DNA from: Shinella sp. WSJ-2
Lineage (GTDB): Bacteria > Pseudomonadota > Alphaproteobacteria > Rhizobiales > Rhizobiaceae
NCBI RefSeq assembly: GCF_003432075.1
Contig: NZ_QWBU01000002.1
Coordinates: 1 to 64,000, forward strand
DNA length: 64,000 bases
Direction: 5' to 3'
The notes under the pieces: generated by a model
Database searches by the model: none
Seen by the model: the letters and a program-made list of their open reading frames with translations, nothing else
What the model was told of the DNA's origin: nothing
Shown here: in pieces, positions 16,203 to 24,115 of the stretch
Numbering within the stretch: position 1 is the first letter of the stretch
Layout: each line of letters starts with the position of its first letter
Position numbers and translations under genes: made by a program

Positions 16203-16865
16203 ATGGAATGGGATTGGGATTTCGTCTGGCAGATCCTGCCGACCCTCCTCGAGGGGCTGAAGATCACCCTTCTGGCGACCGTGCTCGGTGCCGCGGTCGC
16301 CGCCGTCGTCGGCCTTCTCTTCGCCATCCTGCGCATGACCGCGCCGAAGCCGATTGCGCGGACCACGGGTTTCATCGTCGAGTTCATCCGCGGCACGCCG
16401 CTGCTGGTGCAGCTCTACTTCATCTTTTATGTGCTGCCGGATATCGGCATCCGCCTGCCCGCGCTCTTGGCCGGTGTCATCGGGCTCGGCGTGCACTACG
16501 GCACCTATGCGGCGGAAGTCTATCGCGCGGGCATCGAGAACGTGCCGCGCGGACAGTGGGAGGCGGCCAAGGCGACGAACCTTTCCGGCCGCCAGACCTG
16601 GATCCATGTGATCCTGCCACAGGCCATCCCGCCGATGATCCCGGCGCTCGCCAACTATCTCATCGCCATGTTCAAGGAGACGCCCTTGCTCTCGGCCATC
16701 ACGGTGCTGGAACTGATGAACCAGGCGAAAAGCGTCGCCAACAGCAGCTACCGCTACATCGAGCCGATGACCATGGTGGGTGTCTTCTTCCTGATCATGA
16801 GCCTGATCTCCGTCGTCTTCCTGCGCTGGCTGGAAGAACGTTATGCCCGCGTGGAGGAACGCTGA
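16203..16865 (+). CDS. ehuD: Ectoine ABC transporter permease EhuD
   Basis: A 220-residue HisM-type permease, paralogous to EhuC, with about five helices and the loop EVYRAGIENVPRGQWEAA that docks on the ATPase. Its ATG is 2 bases after the ehuC stop, and its own stop overlaps the eutA start as TGATG, so transport and catabolic genes are translationally linked. With EhuA, EhuB and EhuC it completes the importer. Confidence 0.92.
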   Translation: MEWDWDFVWQILPTLLEGLKITLLATVLGAAVAAVVGLLFAILRMTAPKPIARTTGFIVEFIRGTPLLVQLYFIFYVLPDIGIRLPALLAGVIGLGVHYGTYAAEVYRAGIENVPRGQWEAAKATNLSGRQTWIHVILPQAIPPMIPALANYLIAMFKETPLLSAITVLELMNQAKSVANSSYRYIEPMTMVGVFFLIMSLISVVFLRWLEERYARVEER

Positions 16866-17647
16866 TGCAGACCCTCGATCTCACCCTCGCCACGCGTGGG
16901 CCGAAACTAGACGACCGCCCGCTGGACAAGCGCGTCGGCCTGATCATCCTGGCGACCGACCACACGACCGAGGTGGATTTCCAGCGCATGGTGGCAAGCG
17001 ACAGGATCGGCGTCTATGCGACCCGCATTCCCTACGCCAACCCGGTGACGCCGGAAAACCTGCGCGCCATGCAGCCCTCGCTGACGGCGGGTGCGGCGCT
17101 CATCCTGCCGGATGAGCCGCTCGACGTCGTCATGTATTCCTGCACGTCGGCGTCGGTCGTCATCGGCGATGCCGAGGTGGAGGCCGCGGTGAAGGCCGCC
17201 AAGCCGGAGGCCGCCGTCGTCACGCCCACGGCCGCGGCCGTATCCGGCCTCAAGGCCTTCGGCGCCAGGCGCATTTCGGTGCTCACGCCCTACACGCTGG
17301 AAACCAGCCGGCCGATGGCCGACTATTTCGCTGCACTCGGTTTCGACATCGCCCGCTTCACCTGCCTCGGCCTCACCGACGACCGGGACATGGCGCGGAT
17401 CGCGCCGGAGGAAATCGTCGCCTTCGCGAAGGAGGCCATGGCGCCCGATTCCGATGCGCTCTTCATCTCCTGCACGGCCGTCCGCGCCGCCGGCGTGGCG
17501 GCGCAGATCGAAGCCGCCATCGGCAAGCCCGTCGTCACCAGCAACCTTGCCACCGCCTGGGCCTGCCTGCGCCTCTGCGGCGACGAAGCGCTACGGCCGG
17601 AACTCGGCCGGCTGATGACGCTCGCCTATCCTGGCGCTGAACCATGA
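16865..17647 (+). CDS. eutA: EutA, Asp/Glu-racemase-family ectoine utilisation protein
   Basis: A 260-residue protein of the aspartate/glutamate racemase and arylmalonate decarboxylase fold. The paired catalytic cysteines are Cys93 (YSCTSAS) and Cys203 (ISCTAVRAAG). With EutB and EutC it forms the eutABC set, proposed to convert 5-hydroxyectoine to ectoine; the individual reactions have not been firmly shown to my knowledge. It overlaps ehuD by 1 base and eutB by 4 bases. Confidence 0.9.
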   Translation: MQTLDLTLATRGPKLDDRPLDKRVGLIILATDHTTEVDFQRMVASDRIGVYATRIPYANPVTPENLRAMQPSLTAGAALILPDEPLDVVMYSCTSASVVIGDAEVEAAVKAAKPEAAVVTPTAAAVSGLKAFGARRISVLTPYTLETSRPMADYFAALGFDIARFTCLGLTDDRDMARIAPEEIVAFAKEAMAPDSDALFISCTAVRAAGVAAQIEAAIGKPVVTSNLATAWACLRLCGDEALRPELGRLMTLAYPGAEP

Positions 17648-18633
17648 CGGATACCCGCCTTCCCGTAACAATCGCAGATATCGAGCAGGCGGCTCGCCGC
17701 ATCGAGGGCCGTGTCCTGCGCACGCCGTTCGTTCTCTCATCGGCATTGTCGGAGCGCCTGGGCGTGGTGGTCGGTCTGAAGCTCGAACATCACCAGGCGA
17801 CCGGCAGCTTCAAGCTGCGCGGCGCGACCAACGCAATGCTCTCCCTTTCGCCCGAACAGCGGGCGCGCGGTGTCGTGGCGGCCTCGACCGGCAATCACGG
17901 CCGCGCCCTTGCCCATGCGGCCAAGGCCGAAGGCTCCGTCGCGACGATCTGCATGTCCAATCTCGTGCCGGAAAACAAGGTCGCGGAAATCCGCCGGCTC
18001 GGCGCCGATGTCCGCATCGTCGGCCGGTCGCAGGACGAGGCGCAGTTGGAGGTGGACCGGCTGGTCGCCGAAGACGGCCTCGTCATGGTGCCACCCTTCG
18101 ATGACAAGGCGGTCGTTGCCGGGCAGGGTACGCTCGGACTGGAGATCGTGGACGCCTTGCCTGACGTCGCGACCGTGCTCGTGCCGCTGTCCGGCGGCGG
18201 GCTGGCGGCGGGCGTCGCCGCGGCGGTCAAGGGCCGCTCGCCGAAGACGCGCGTCATCGGCCTCACCATGGAACGTGGCGCGGCAATGAAGGCGAGTCTC
18301 GATGCGGGCCGGCCGGTGCAGGTCGAAGAGGTGGCGAGCCTGGCGGATTCGCTCGGCGGCGGCATCGGCCTCGACAATACAGTCACCTTCGCCATGTGTC
18401 GCGCTCTGCTTGACGATGTGATCCTGCTTTCCGAGGAAGAGATCGCCGCTGGCATGCGGCATGCCTATGCCGAGGAGCGCGAGGTGGTCGAAGGCGCGGG
18501 CGCGGTGGGTATCGCGGCTCTGCTTTCAGGGCGGCTCGGCCGGCTGGACGGCCCGGTGGCCATCGTCCTATCCGGCCGCAATGTGGATATGGGCCTGCAC
18601 CGGCGGGTCATGAATAGCGCGGAGGCAGCATGA
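17644..18633 (+). CDS. eutB: EutB, threonine-dehydratase-like ectoine utilisation protein
   Basis: A 329-residue fold-type II PLP enzyme resembling threonine/serine dehydratase. The PLP lysine is Lys58 (TGSFKLRGATNA), and the phosphate-binding glycine loop is LSGGGLAAG. In ectoine clusters it is assigned to removal of the hydroxyl group of 5-hydroxyectoine. It overlaps both eutA and eutC by four bases (ATGA). Confidence 0.9.
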   Translation: MTDTRLPVTIADIEQAARRIEGRVLRTPFVLSSALSERLGVVVGLKLEHHQATGSFKLRGATNAMLSLSPEQRARGVVAASTGNHGRALAHAAKAEGSVATICMSNLVPENKVAEIRRLGADVRIVGRSQDEAQLEVDRLVAEDGLVMVPPFDDKAVVAGQGTLGLEIVDALPDVATVLVPLSGGGLAAGVAAAVKGRSPKTRVIGLTMERGAAMKASLDAGRPVQVEEVASLADSLGGGIGLDNTVTFAMCRALLDDVILLSEEEIAAGMRHAYAEEREVVEGAGAVGIAALLSGRLGRLDGPVAIVLSGRNVDMGLHRRVMNSAEAA

Positions 18634-19622
18634 CCAAGATGAAGATCCTGACCGAAGCGGAGCTGCGGCGCATCGTGCCGCTCGATCTCGAAGCGATTGC
18701 CTGCGTCGAGGATGCCTTCCACGCGCTCGCCACCAAGGCCGTCGTCATGCCGCCGATCCTCCGGCTCGACATGCCGGAGCAGCGCGCAGAGGTGGACGTG
18801 AAAACCGCTTACGTTCCGGGCCTCGATGGTTTTGCCATCAAGATCAGCCCAGGCTTCTTCAACAACCCGGCCATCGGCCTGCCGAGCACGAACGGCCTGA
18901 TGGTGCTGTTCTCGACGAAGACCGGCCTCGTGCAGGCGGTGCTGCTCGACAATGGTTACCTGACGGATGTGCGGACAGCCGCCGCCGGTGCGGTTGCGGC
19001 GCGCCATCTCTCGCGCCAGGACGCCGGTGTGGCCGCCATCTTCGGCGCCGGCATGCAGGCGAAATTGCAACTGGAGGCGCTGAGCCTCGTGCGGCGGATC
19101 CGCGAGGCGCGCATCTGGGCGCGCGATACGGCAAAGGCCGAGGCGGTAGCCTCCGAATTGACGCTGAAGCTCGGCTTCCCCATCCATGCGAAAGTTGATG
19201 GCCGGGCGGCGGTCGATGGCGCCGATATCATCGTCACGACCACGCCGTCGGAAACGCCGTTGCTCAAGGCCGAATGGCTCCAGCCCGGCCAGCATGTCAC
19301 GGCCATGGGCTCGGATGCCGAGCACAAGAACGAGATCGAGCCAGCGGTTATCACCGGCGCCGGGCTCTATGTCGCCGACAGCCTGAAGCAAACCCGCCGT
19401 CTCGGCGAGCTGCATCATGCCATTGAAGCCGGCCTCGTAACGGAGGGTATGGGCTTCCCCGAACTCGGCGAGATCGTCGCCGGGCGAAAACCGGGCCGCA
19501 GCGGCCCCGAGCAGATTACCGTGGCGGATCTCACTGGCACGGGCATCCAGGACACGGCCATAGCAACACTCGCCGCCGCCCGAGCAGTAGCGGCCGGCGC
19601 CGGCACGACCTTCGAGAGTTGA
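18630..19622 (+). CDS. eutC: EutC, ornithine-cyclodeaminase-like ectoine utilisation protein
   Basis: A 330-residue member of the ornithine cyclodeaminase/mu-crystallin family, with the NAD(P)-binding motif IFGAGMQAKLQLEAL and the family segments KISPGFFNNP and LTDVRTAAAGAVAARH. It is expected to act as an NAD(P)-dependent reductase with EutB in the hydroxyectoine-to-ectoine conversion. It overlaps eutB by four bases and precedes doeA by 34 bases, a gap with a small hairpin (CCGGC/GCCGG, 19625-19639). Confidence 0.9.
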   Translation: MTKMKILTEAELRRIVPLDLEAIACVEDAFHALATKAVVMPPILRLDMPEQRAEVDVKTAYVPGLDGFAIKISPGFFNNPAIGLPSTNGLMVLFSTKTGLVQAVLLDNGYLTDVRTAAAGAVAARHLSRQDAGVAAIFGAGMQAKLQLEALSLVRRIREARIWARDTAKAEAVASELTLKLGFPIHAKVDGRAAVDGADIIVTTTPSETPLLKAEWLQPGQHVTAMGSDAEHKNEIEPAVITGAGLYVADSLKQTRRLGELHHAIEAGLVTEGMGFPELGEIVAGRKPGRSGPEQITVADLTGTGIQDTAIATLAAARAVAAGAGTTFES

Positions 19623-19656
19623 GACCGGCTTCTCGCCGGGTATAGAGGAAAAACCG

Positions 19657-20838
19657 ATGAAACAAGCGAACCTGAAGTTCTCACTTCCGGAATATGAAGC
19701 GCGTCTGCAAAAAACGCGGAAGGCCATGGAAGCCAAGGGCATCGACGTACTGATCGTCAGCGATCCGTCGAACATGAACTGGCTGACGGGCTATGACGGC
19801 TGGTCCTTCTATGTGCATCAATGTGTCGTGGTGCCGCCGACCGGCGAGCCGATCTGGTATGGTCGCGGACAGGATGCCAACGGCGCGAAGTTCACCGCCT
19901 ATCTGAAGCACGAGAACATCATCGGCTATCCCGATCACTACGTGCAGTCCACCGAACGCCACCCGATGGATTATCTCGCAGTCAAGCTCACGGAGCGCGG
20001 TCTCGACAAGCTGACGATCGGCGTTGAGATGGACAATTACTGGTTCTCGGCCGCCGCCTTCGCTTCGCTGATGAAGCACCTGCCGAACGCCCGCTTCGTC
20101 GATGCCACCGCGCTTGTCAACTGGCAGCGTGCGGTCAAGAGCGAGACGGAAATCACGTATATGCGCAATGCCGCGAGGATCGTCGAAAAGATGCACGCGC
20201 GCATCTTCGACAAGATCGAGGTCGGCATGCGCAAATGCGACCTGGTGGCGGAAATCTACGATGCCGGCACGCGCGGCGTCGACGGCATCGGCGGCGATTA
20301 TCCGGCGATTGTGCCGCTTCTGCCCTCCGGCGTCGAGGCCTCCGCGCCGCATCTCACCTGGGACGACCGGCCGATGAAATCCGGCGAGGGTACGTTCTTT
20401 GAGATCGCCGGCTGCTACCATCGCTACCACGTGCCGCTTTCGCGGACCGTCTTCCTCGGCAAGCCGACGCAGGCCTTCCTCGATGCGGAAAAAGCGACGC
20501 TGGAGGGCATGGAGGCGGGCCTTGCGGTCGCCAAACCCGGCAATACCTGCGAGGACATCGCCAACGCCTTCTTCGCGGTCCTCAAGAAATACGGCATCGT
20601 CAAGGACAACCGCACGGGCTACGGCATCGGCGTTTCCTATCCGCCGGACTGGGGCGAGCGCACGATGAGCCTGCGCCCCGGCGACACGAGCGAGCTGAAG
20701 CCCGGCATGACCTTCCACTTCATGACGGGGCTGTGGCTGGAAGACATGGGCTTCGAGACGACGGAAAGCATCCTGATCACCGAGACGGGCGTCGAATGCC
20801 TCGCCAATGTACCGCGCAAGCTTCTCGTGAAGGATTGA
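19657..20838 (+). CDS. doeA: Ectoine hydrolase DoeA (EutD)
   Basis: A 393-residue protein of the creatinase/M24 peptidase ('pita-bread') fold. An N-terminal domain (SDPSNMNWLTGYDGWSFY) precedes a C-terminal catalytic domain (GVEASAPHLTWDDRPM, EIAGCYHRYHVPLSRT, GIGVSYPPDWGE). It opens the ectoine ring to N-alpha-acetyl-L-2,4-diaminobutyrate. The family is called EutD in rhizobia and DoeA in Halomonas. It lies three bases upstream of doeB, with which it always acts. Confidence 0.93.
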   Translation: MKQANLKFSLPEYEARLQKTRKAMEAKGIDVLIVSDPSNMNWLTGYDGWSFYVHQCVVVPPTGEPIWYGRGQDANGAKFTAYLKHENIIGYPDHYVQSTERHPMDYLAVKLTERGLDKLTIGVEMDNYWFSAAAFASLMKHLPNARFVDATALVNWQRAVKSETEITYMRNAARIVEKMHARIFDKIEVGMRKCDLVAEIYDAGTRGVDGIGGDYPAIVPLLPSGVEASAPHLTWDDRPMKSGEGTFFEIAGCYHRYHVPLSRTVFLGKPTQAFLDAEKATLEGMEAGLAVAKPGNTCEDIANAFFAVLKKYGIVKDNRTGYGIGVSYPPDWGERTMSLRPGDTSELKPGMTFHFMTGLWLEDMGFETTESILITETGVECLANVPRKLLVKD

Positions 20839-20841
20839 GCC

Positions 20842-21852
20842 ATGGCAGACCGTAACCTTCGTCCGTCGCCGATCAGCGCCACGGTCGATTTTTCGGCCGA
20901 GGGCGTCCAGCACGGCTTCCTGCGGCTGCCCTATAGTCGGGACGATTCCGCCTGGGGCTCGGTGATGATCCCGCTGACGGTGGTGAAGAACGGGGCGGGG
21001 CCGACGGCCCTTCTCACCGGCGGCAACCACGGCGATGAATATGAGGGGCCGATCGCGCTCTTCGACCTCGCCCGCACATTGAAGGCCGAGGATGTGTCCG
21101 GCCGCGTCATCATCGTGCCGGCGATGAACTATCCGGCCTTCCTTGCCGGCACGCGCACCTCGCCGATCGACAAGGGCAATATGAATCGCAGCTTTCCGGG
21201 CGCGCCCGATGGCACGGTGACCCAGAAGATCGCCGACTATTTTCAGCGTACGCTGCTGCCGCTAGCCGATATCGTGCTGGATTTCCATTCGGGCGGGAAG
21301 ACGCTCGATTTCCTGCCATTCTGTGCTGCCCATATCCTGCCCGACAAGACGCAGGAGGCGAGGGCCTTCGATCTCGTCCAGGCCTTCGGCGCGCCCTGGT
21401 CGATGAAGATGCTGGAGATTGACGCGGTCGGCATGTACGACACCGCGGCGGAAGAAATGGGAAAAATCTTCATCACCACTGAACTCGGTGGCGGTGGAAC
21501 GTCGACGGCAAAGAGCGTTGGCATCGCCAAGGCGGGTGTCGCCAACGTGCTGAAAGCCGCCGGCATCCTGACGGGAACGGTCGAGGCCGCGCAGACCACC
21601 TGGCTCGACATGCCGGACGGCAACTGCTTCTCGTTTGCCGAGGATGGCGGGCTGATCGAGCCGCTGTTCGATCTGGGCGATCAGGTGAGGAATGGCGATG
21701 TCGTTGCCCTCATCTATCCAGTCGGACGTACCGGGGTTGAGCCACTTGAAATCAGTGCGAGAATGGATGGCGTTCTTGTCGCCCGCCATTTCTCAGGTCT
21801 CGTCAAATCTGGCGATTGCGTGAGCGTGCTTGCAGCAATTGTAACGACGTGA
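20842..21852 (+). CDS. doeB: N-acetyl-L-2,4-diaminobutyrate deacetylase DoeB (EutE)
   Basis: A 336-residue zinc enzyme of the succinylglutamate desuccinylase/aspartoacylase family. Zinc ligands are visible in GGNHGDEYEG (His, Glu) and in LDFHSGGKTLDF (His), and the substrate arginine in NRSFPG. It removes acetate from the DoeA product to give L-2,4-diaminobutyrate, the substrate of DoeD. It is the last gene of the operon that begins with ehuA. The intact doeB makes the broken M20 gene at the other end of the cluster dispensable. Confidence 0.92.
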   Translation: MADRNLRPSPISATVDFSAEGVQHGFLRLPYSRDDSAWGSVMIPLTVVKNGAGPTALLTGGNHGDEYEGPIALFDLARTLKAEDVSGRVIIVPAMNYPAFLAGTRTSPIDKGNMNRSFPGAPDGTVTQKIADYFQRTLLPLADIVLDFHSGGKTLDFLPFCAAHILPDKTQEARAFDLVQAFGAPWSMKMLEIDAVGMYDTAAEEMGKIFITTELGGGGTSTAKSVGIAKAGVANVLKAAGILTGTVEAAQTTWLDMPDGNCFSFAEDGGLIEPLFDLGDQVRNGDVVALIYPVGRTGVEPLEISARMDGVLVARHFSGLVKSGDCVSVLAAIVTT

Positions 21853-22166
21853 GCCTTATCGATTTTCAATGGGTTTTCGGCTCACAGTCGAATTTCGGCT
21901 GGCCGTATTACGGCCGGCGCACGGCCGTGTCGCTGAAGGCGAAATTCGCCGATTCTGCCTGGTGACGCAAAACGCGTTTCTCGTCGGCAATGCATTAGCG
22001 CAGGGGATCGTCGCAAGCGGGATCGCTACCGGGCTTAAAGAGTAATTCTATGTAAGAGCGGCGGCTTTAGGTGGCTGTCCCCGCATGTCAATTACATTCT
22101 CGACAAGCAGTTCTCTGTATCGGCTTTGCCAGATCAGGGCACGTCCATGTGAACATTGGAAGGAAA
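21853..22166. other. Intergenic stretch after doeB
   Basis: About 310 bases with no convincing gene. It contains short palindromes (for example GGCCGTATTACGGCC and CACGGCCGTG) but no clear doeB terminator with a T tract. I see no recognisable gene remnant. Confidence 0.4.
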
Positions 22167-22184
22167 GGGGCGTTGATTCGCCCC
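22167..22184 (-). terminator. Terminator of the small XRE gene
   Basis: GGGGCG/CGCCCC, a six-base-pair stem with a TTGATT loop. Read on the minus strand it is followed by TTTCCTT, and it lies 30 bases below the stop of the XRE gene. Confidence 0.5.
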
Positions 22185-22213
22185 CTCTCTGGTGTGCGTC
22201 AAACTCTCACTGG

Positions 22214-22396
22214 TTAAACCGATTTCACACCAACCGCTGCGAGGAGCCTTGTTAACTTCGCTGGATCCACGAGTGTGCCGTTCTCGAGCTTGGCTATTTC
22301 AAGTTCGGTGAGTCCGGAAATCAGCGAAAGCTGCTCGTTAGTGTAGCCTTTGGATTTCCGCAAATTTGCAATGGGGTTCGTCACGTTGATTGTCAC
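22214..22396 (-). CDS. Mini XRE-family helix-turn-helix protein
   Basis: A 60-residue protein that is almost entirely one Cro/CI-type helix-turn-helix: IANLRKSKGYTNEQLSLISG, then a recognition-helix region LTELEIAKLENG. A longer reading frame starts at 22573, but the GTG at 22396 has an AGGAGAG site five bases upstream and leaves a complete HTH. An 11-base palindrome (22413-22423) lies 16 bases upstream, suggesting autoregulation. Partners and targets are unknown; no toxin gene is adjacent. Confidence 0.65.
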   Translation of the reverse strand: MTINVTNPIANLRKSKGYTNEQLSLISGLTELEIAKLENGTLVDPAKLTRLLAAVGVKSV

Positions 22397-22412
22397 GGCT
22401 TCTCTCCTATTG

Positions 22413-22423
22413 TTGCATTGCAA
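22413..22423 (-). promoter_or_regulatory. Palindrome upstream of the XRE gene
   Basis: TTGCATTGCAA, a perfect 11-base palindrome beside an AT-rich run, directly above the ribosome site of the XRE gene. It is a candidate self-operator. Confidence 0.4.
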
Positions 22424-22737
22424 TATAGGTCTGCCGCAAAAGGTTCCAAGATGGTAGTTGCCGCAATGCGAAACGCCAATGGATTCTGGCTCACTTCCAG
22501 CAGGGTGTGAGTTTCTGCTTGAACGTCTTATTGCATAAGCACTCGCTAAACCTAGGGCTGATCCAAAATCCATTCGCCGGGAATCGGCGGGTCACAGAAG
22601 TCGTTGAGAGCGCATTAAAGGTCGACCTGGCGTCCTCATGCGCTGACAACCCATTTCTATATCCGTTCTCACATACATGGCGGTTCGCTCACAAGTCAGG
22701 ACATGCCATGGATGTGCACGTTTTCAATGCCAAATAC
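22424..22737. other. Intergenic stretch between XRE and the ku operon
   Basis: About 310 bases without a supported gene. A 91-codon plus-strand frame (22507-22782) crosses it, but it resembles no family I know and contains a predicted promoter in its 3' end. On the minus strand a GGAAC-N19-TT pattern occurs above the XRE gene. Confidence 0.4.
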
Positions 22738-22762
22738 GGAACAGAACGCCGCTTTGAGCCTT
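22738..22762 (+). promoter_or_regulatory. EcfG/RpoE2-type promoter of the ku operon
   Basis: GGAAC (22738-22742), 18 bases, TT (22761-22762), matching the GGAAC-N18/19-TT form described for Sinorhizobium RpoE2. It lies 24 bases above the GTG start of the DUF296 remnant. Confidence 0.5.
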
Positions 22763-22785
22763 TCACCCCGATCAGGGAGTAGAAG

Positions 22786-23078
22786 GTGAAGCACAGACTT
22801 CTGGCAGACGATGCGGGCGAGATTACATTCATTTTGGTCCTCGATGAAGGCGATGACTTTGAATGCATCACTGCCTTTGTCGAAAAAAAGGTGACCGCAG
22901 CATCAATCACCGCTATCGGCGCTTTCCGTGTTCCACGATCGCATTCTTCGATTTTCAGGCGAAGGGTGGCCAGGGAGGCTATCGCCCTACCCTGGAGGTT
23001 GTGCTGAGGGAAACGCCTGTCGGGTTGCTGCGTCGGAATCGAGTGGATCTTGGCATCGCTCTGATCGACGTTGGATAA
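22786..23078 (+). pseudogene. DUF296 (PPC/PCC domain) DNA-binding protein remnant
   Basis: The first frame from a GTG gives KHRLLADDAGEITFILVLDE and ends in AAS-ITAIGAF, the first half of a DUF296/PPC domain. A second frame then continues with IAFFDFQAKGG and RPTLEVVLRETP to GIALIDVG, the domain's C-terminal end. Besides this frameshift, about 50 central residues normally present between FDF and RPTLEVV are missing. It is therefore a pseudogene with a frameshift and an internal deletion. It lies first in the stress-promoter-driven unit that ends in ku. Confidence 0.75.
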
Positions 23079-23098
23079 GACACGTTTCGGAGGTTCCC

Positions 23099-23320
23099 AT
23101 GGACAATAAAGACAGATTGATCCTCGCGCTGGCGGCGTTGCTGCGGGCGGAACGCGAGACGCGCGGCGCTTTGATGGACGTATTGGAAGAGGATTCTATT
23201 TCGCGCGAAACGTTGCTCGCCATTCTCTCTGATCCCATCCCGATCGTCACGCAGGAGGACATTGCATTCGCCGAACGCTTTGCCTTGTCGAAACACCTGC
23301 CGCTCGAAAGGAAGGGATGA
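23099..23320 (+). CDS. Hypothetical 73-residue protein in the ku operon
   Basis: A small acidic, helix-rich protein (DNKDRLILALAALLRAERETRGALMDVLEED...) with no membrane segment and no family I recognise. The ATG follows a well-placed GGAGG site, and its stop codon overlaps the ku start as ATGATG, so the two are co-translated. That coupling supports it being real. A role in regulating or assisting Ku is inference. Confidence 0.6.
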   Translation: MDNKDRLILALAALLRAERETRGALMDVLEEDSISRETLLAILSDPIPIVTQEDIAFAERFALSKHLPLERKG

Positions 23321-24114
23321 TGGCGCCGCGTGCGTTCTGGAAGGGATATCTCAAGCTCTCGCTGGTGACCTGTCCGGTCGCCATGTCACCGGCGATATCG
23401 CAGGAGGATAAAGTGCGTTTCCGCACGCTCAACGGCAAGACGGGCAATCCCATCGTCAGCCGCTATGTCGATGCCGTCACGGGCAAGGCGGTGAGCGAGG
23501 ACGACGAGGTGAAGGGTTATCCACGCGGCGAAGATGACCATGTCGTGCTGGAGGAGGATGAGATCGAGGCGGTGGCGTTGGAAAGCACGCGCACCATCGA
23601 CATCGAGACCTTCGTGCCGCACGAAAGCATCGAATGGATTTGGTATGATTCCCCGCACTATCTCGTGCCGAACGATACAGTCGGGGAAGAGGCATTTTCC
23701 GTCATACGCGAGGCGATGGCCTCGACAGGTACCGTCGGCATCTCGCGTCTGGTTCTCTATCGCCGTGAGCGGGCGGTAATGCTGGAGCCGCGCGGCAACG
23801 GCATCGTGCTGTGGACGCTGCGTTACGGGGACGAGGTGCGTAGCGCGGAAGAATATTTCGCAGGCCTCAAACAAGCAAAACCGGATTCCAAGGCCATGGC
23901 GCTGGTCAAGACGTTGATTGAGGAACGCACGCGAAAATGGGATCCAAAGATGGCGGATGATCCTGTGCAGGATCGGCTGCTCGATATTATCGCTGCGAAG
24001 AAAAAAGGCCGCAAGCGCCCCGCAAAGGCCAAGACTCCGCCGCCGGCGGGCAATGTCATTAACATCATGGATGCCTTGCGCAGGAGCATCAAGGCGGAGG
24101 GGAAAGACAAATAG
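23317..24114 (+). CDS. ku: Ku homodimerising DNA end-binding protein
   Basis: A 265-residue bacterial Ku protein: APRAFWKGYLKLSLVTCPVAM at the N terminus, the core ring segment LVPNDTVGEEAFSVIREAM, and a lysine-rich tail (KKKGRKRPAKAKT) followed by NVINIMDALRRSI. It binds double-strand ends and recruits LigD for non-homologous end joining. Two consecutive ATGs (23317, 23320) are possible starts. It is convergent with ligD (1 base between stops), while a second ku gene lies upstream of ligD. Confidence 0.93.
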   Translation: MMAPRAFWKGYLKLSLVTCPVAMSPAISQEDKVRFRTLNGKTGNPIVSRYVDAVTGKAVSEDDEVKGYPRGEDDHVVLEEDEIEAVALESTRTIDIETFVPHESIEWIWYDSPHYLVPNDTVGEEAFSVIREAMASTGTVGISRLVLYRRERAVMLEPRGNGIVLWTLRYGDEVRSAEEYFAGLKQAKPDSKAMALVKTLIEERTRKWDPKMADDPVQDRLLDIIAAKKKGRKRPAKAKTPPPAGNVINIMDALRRSIKAEGKDK

Positions 24115-24115
24115 A

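Noticed and set aside
22422-22447. GGAAC-N19-TT above the XRE gene as an EcfG promoter
   Set aside because: The spacing differs from the seven 18-base elements, and it partly overlaps the palindrome; kept only as a weak possibility.
22507-22782. A 91-codon frame upstream of the DUF296 remnant
   Set aside because: No family resemblance and no clear ribosome site; the predicted stress promoter of the ku operon lies inside its 3' end.
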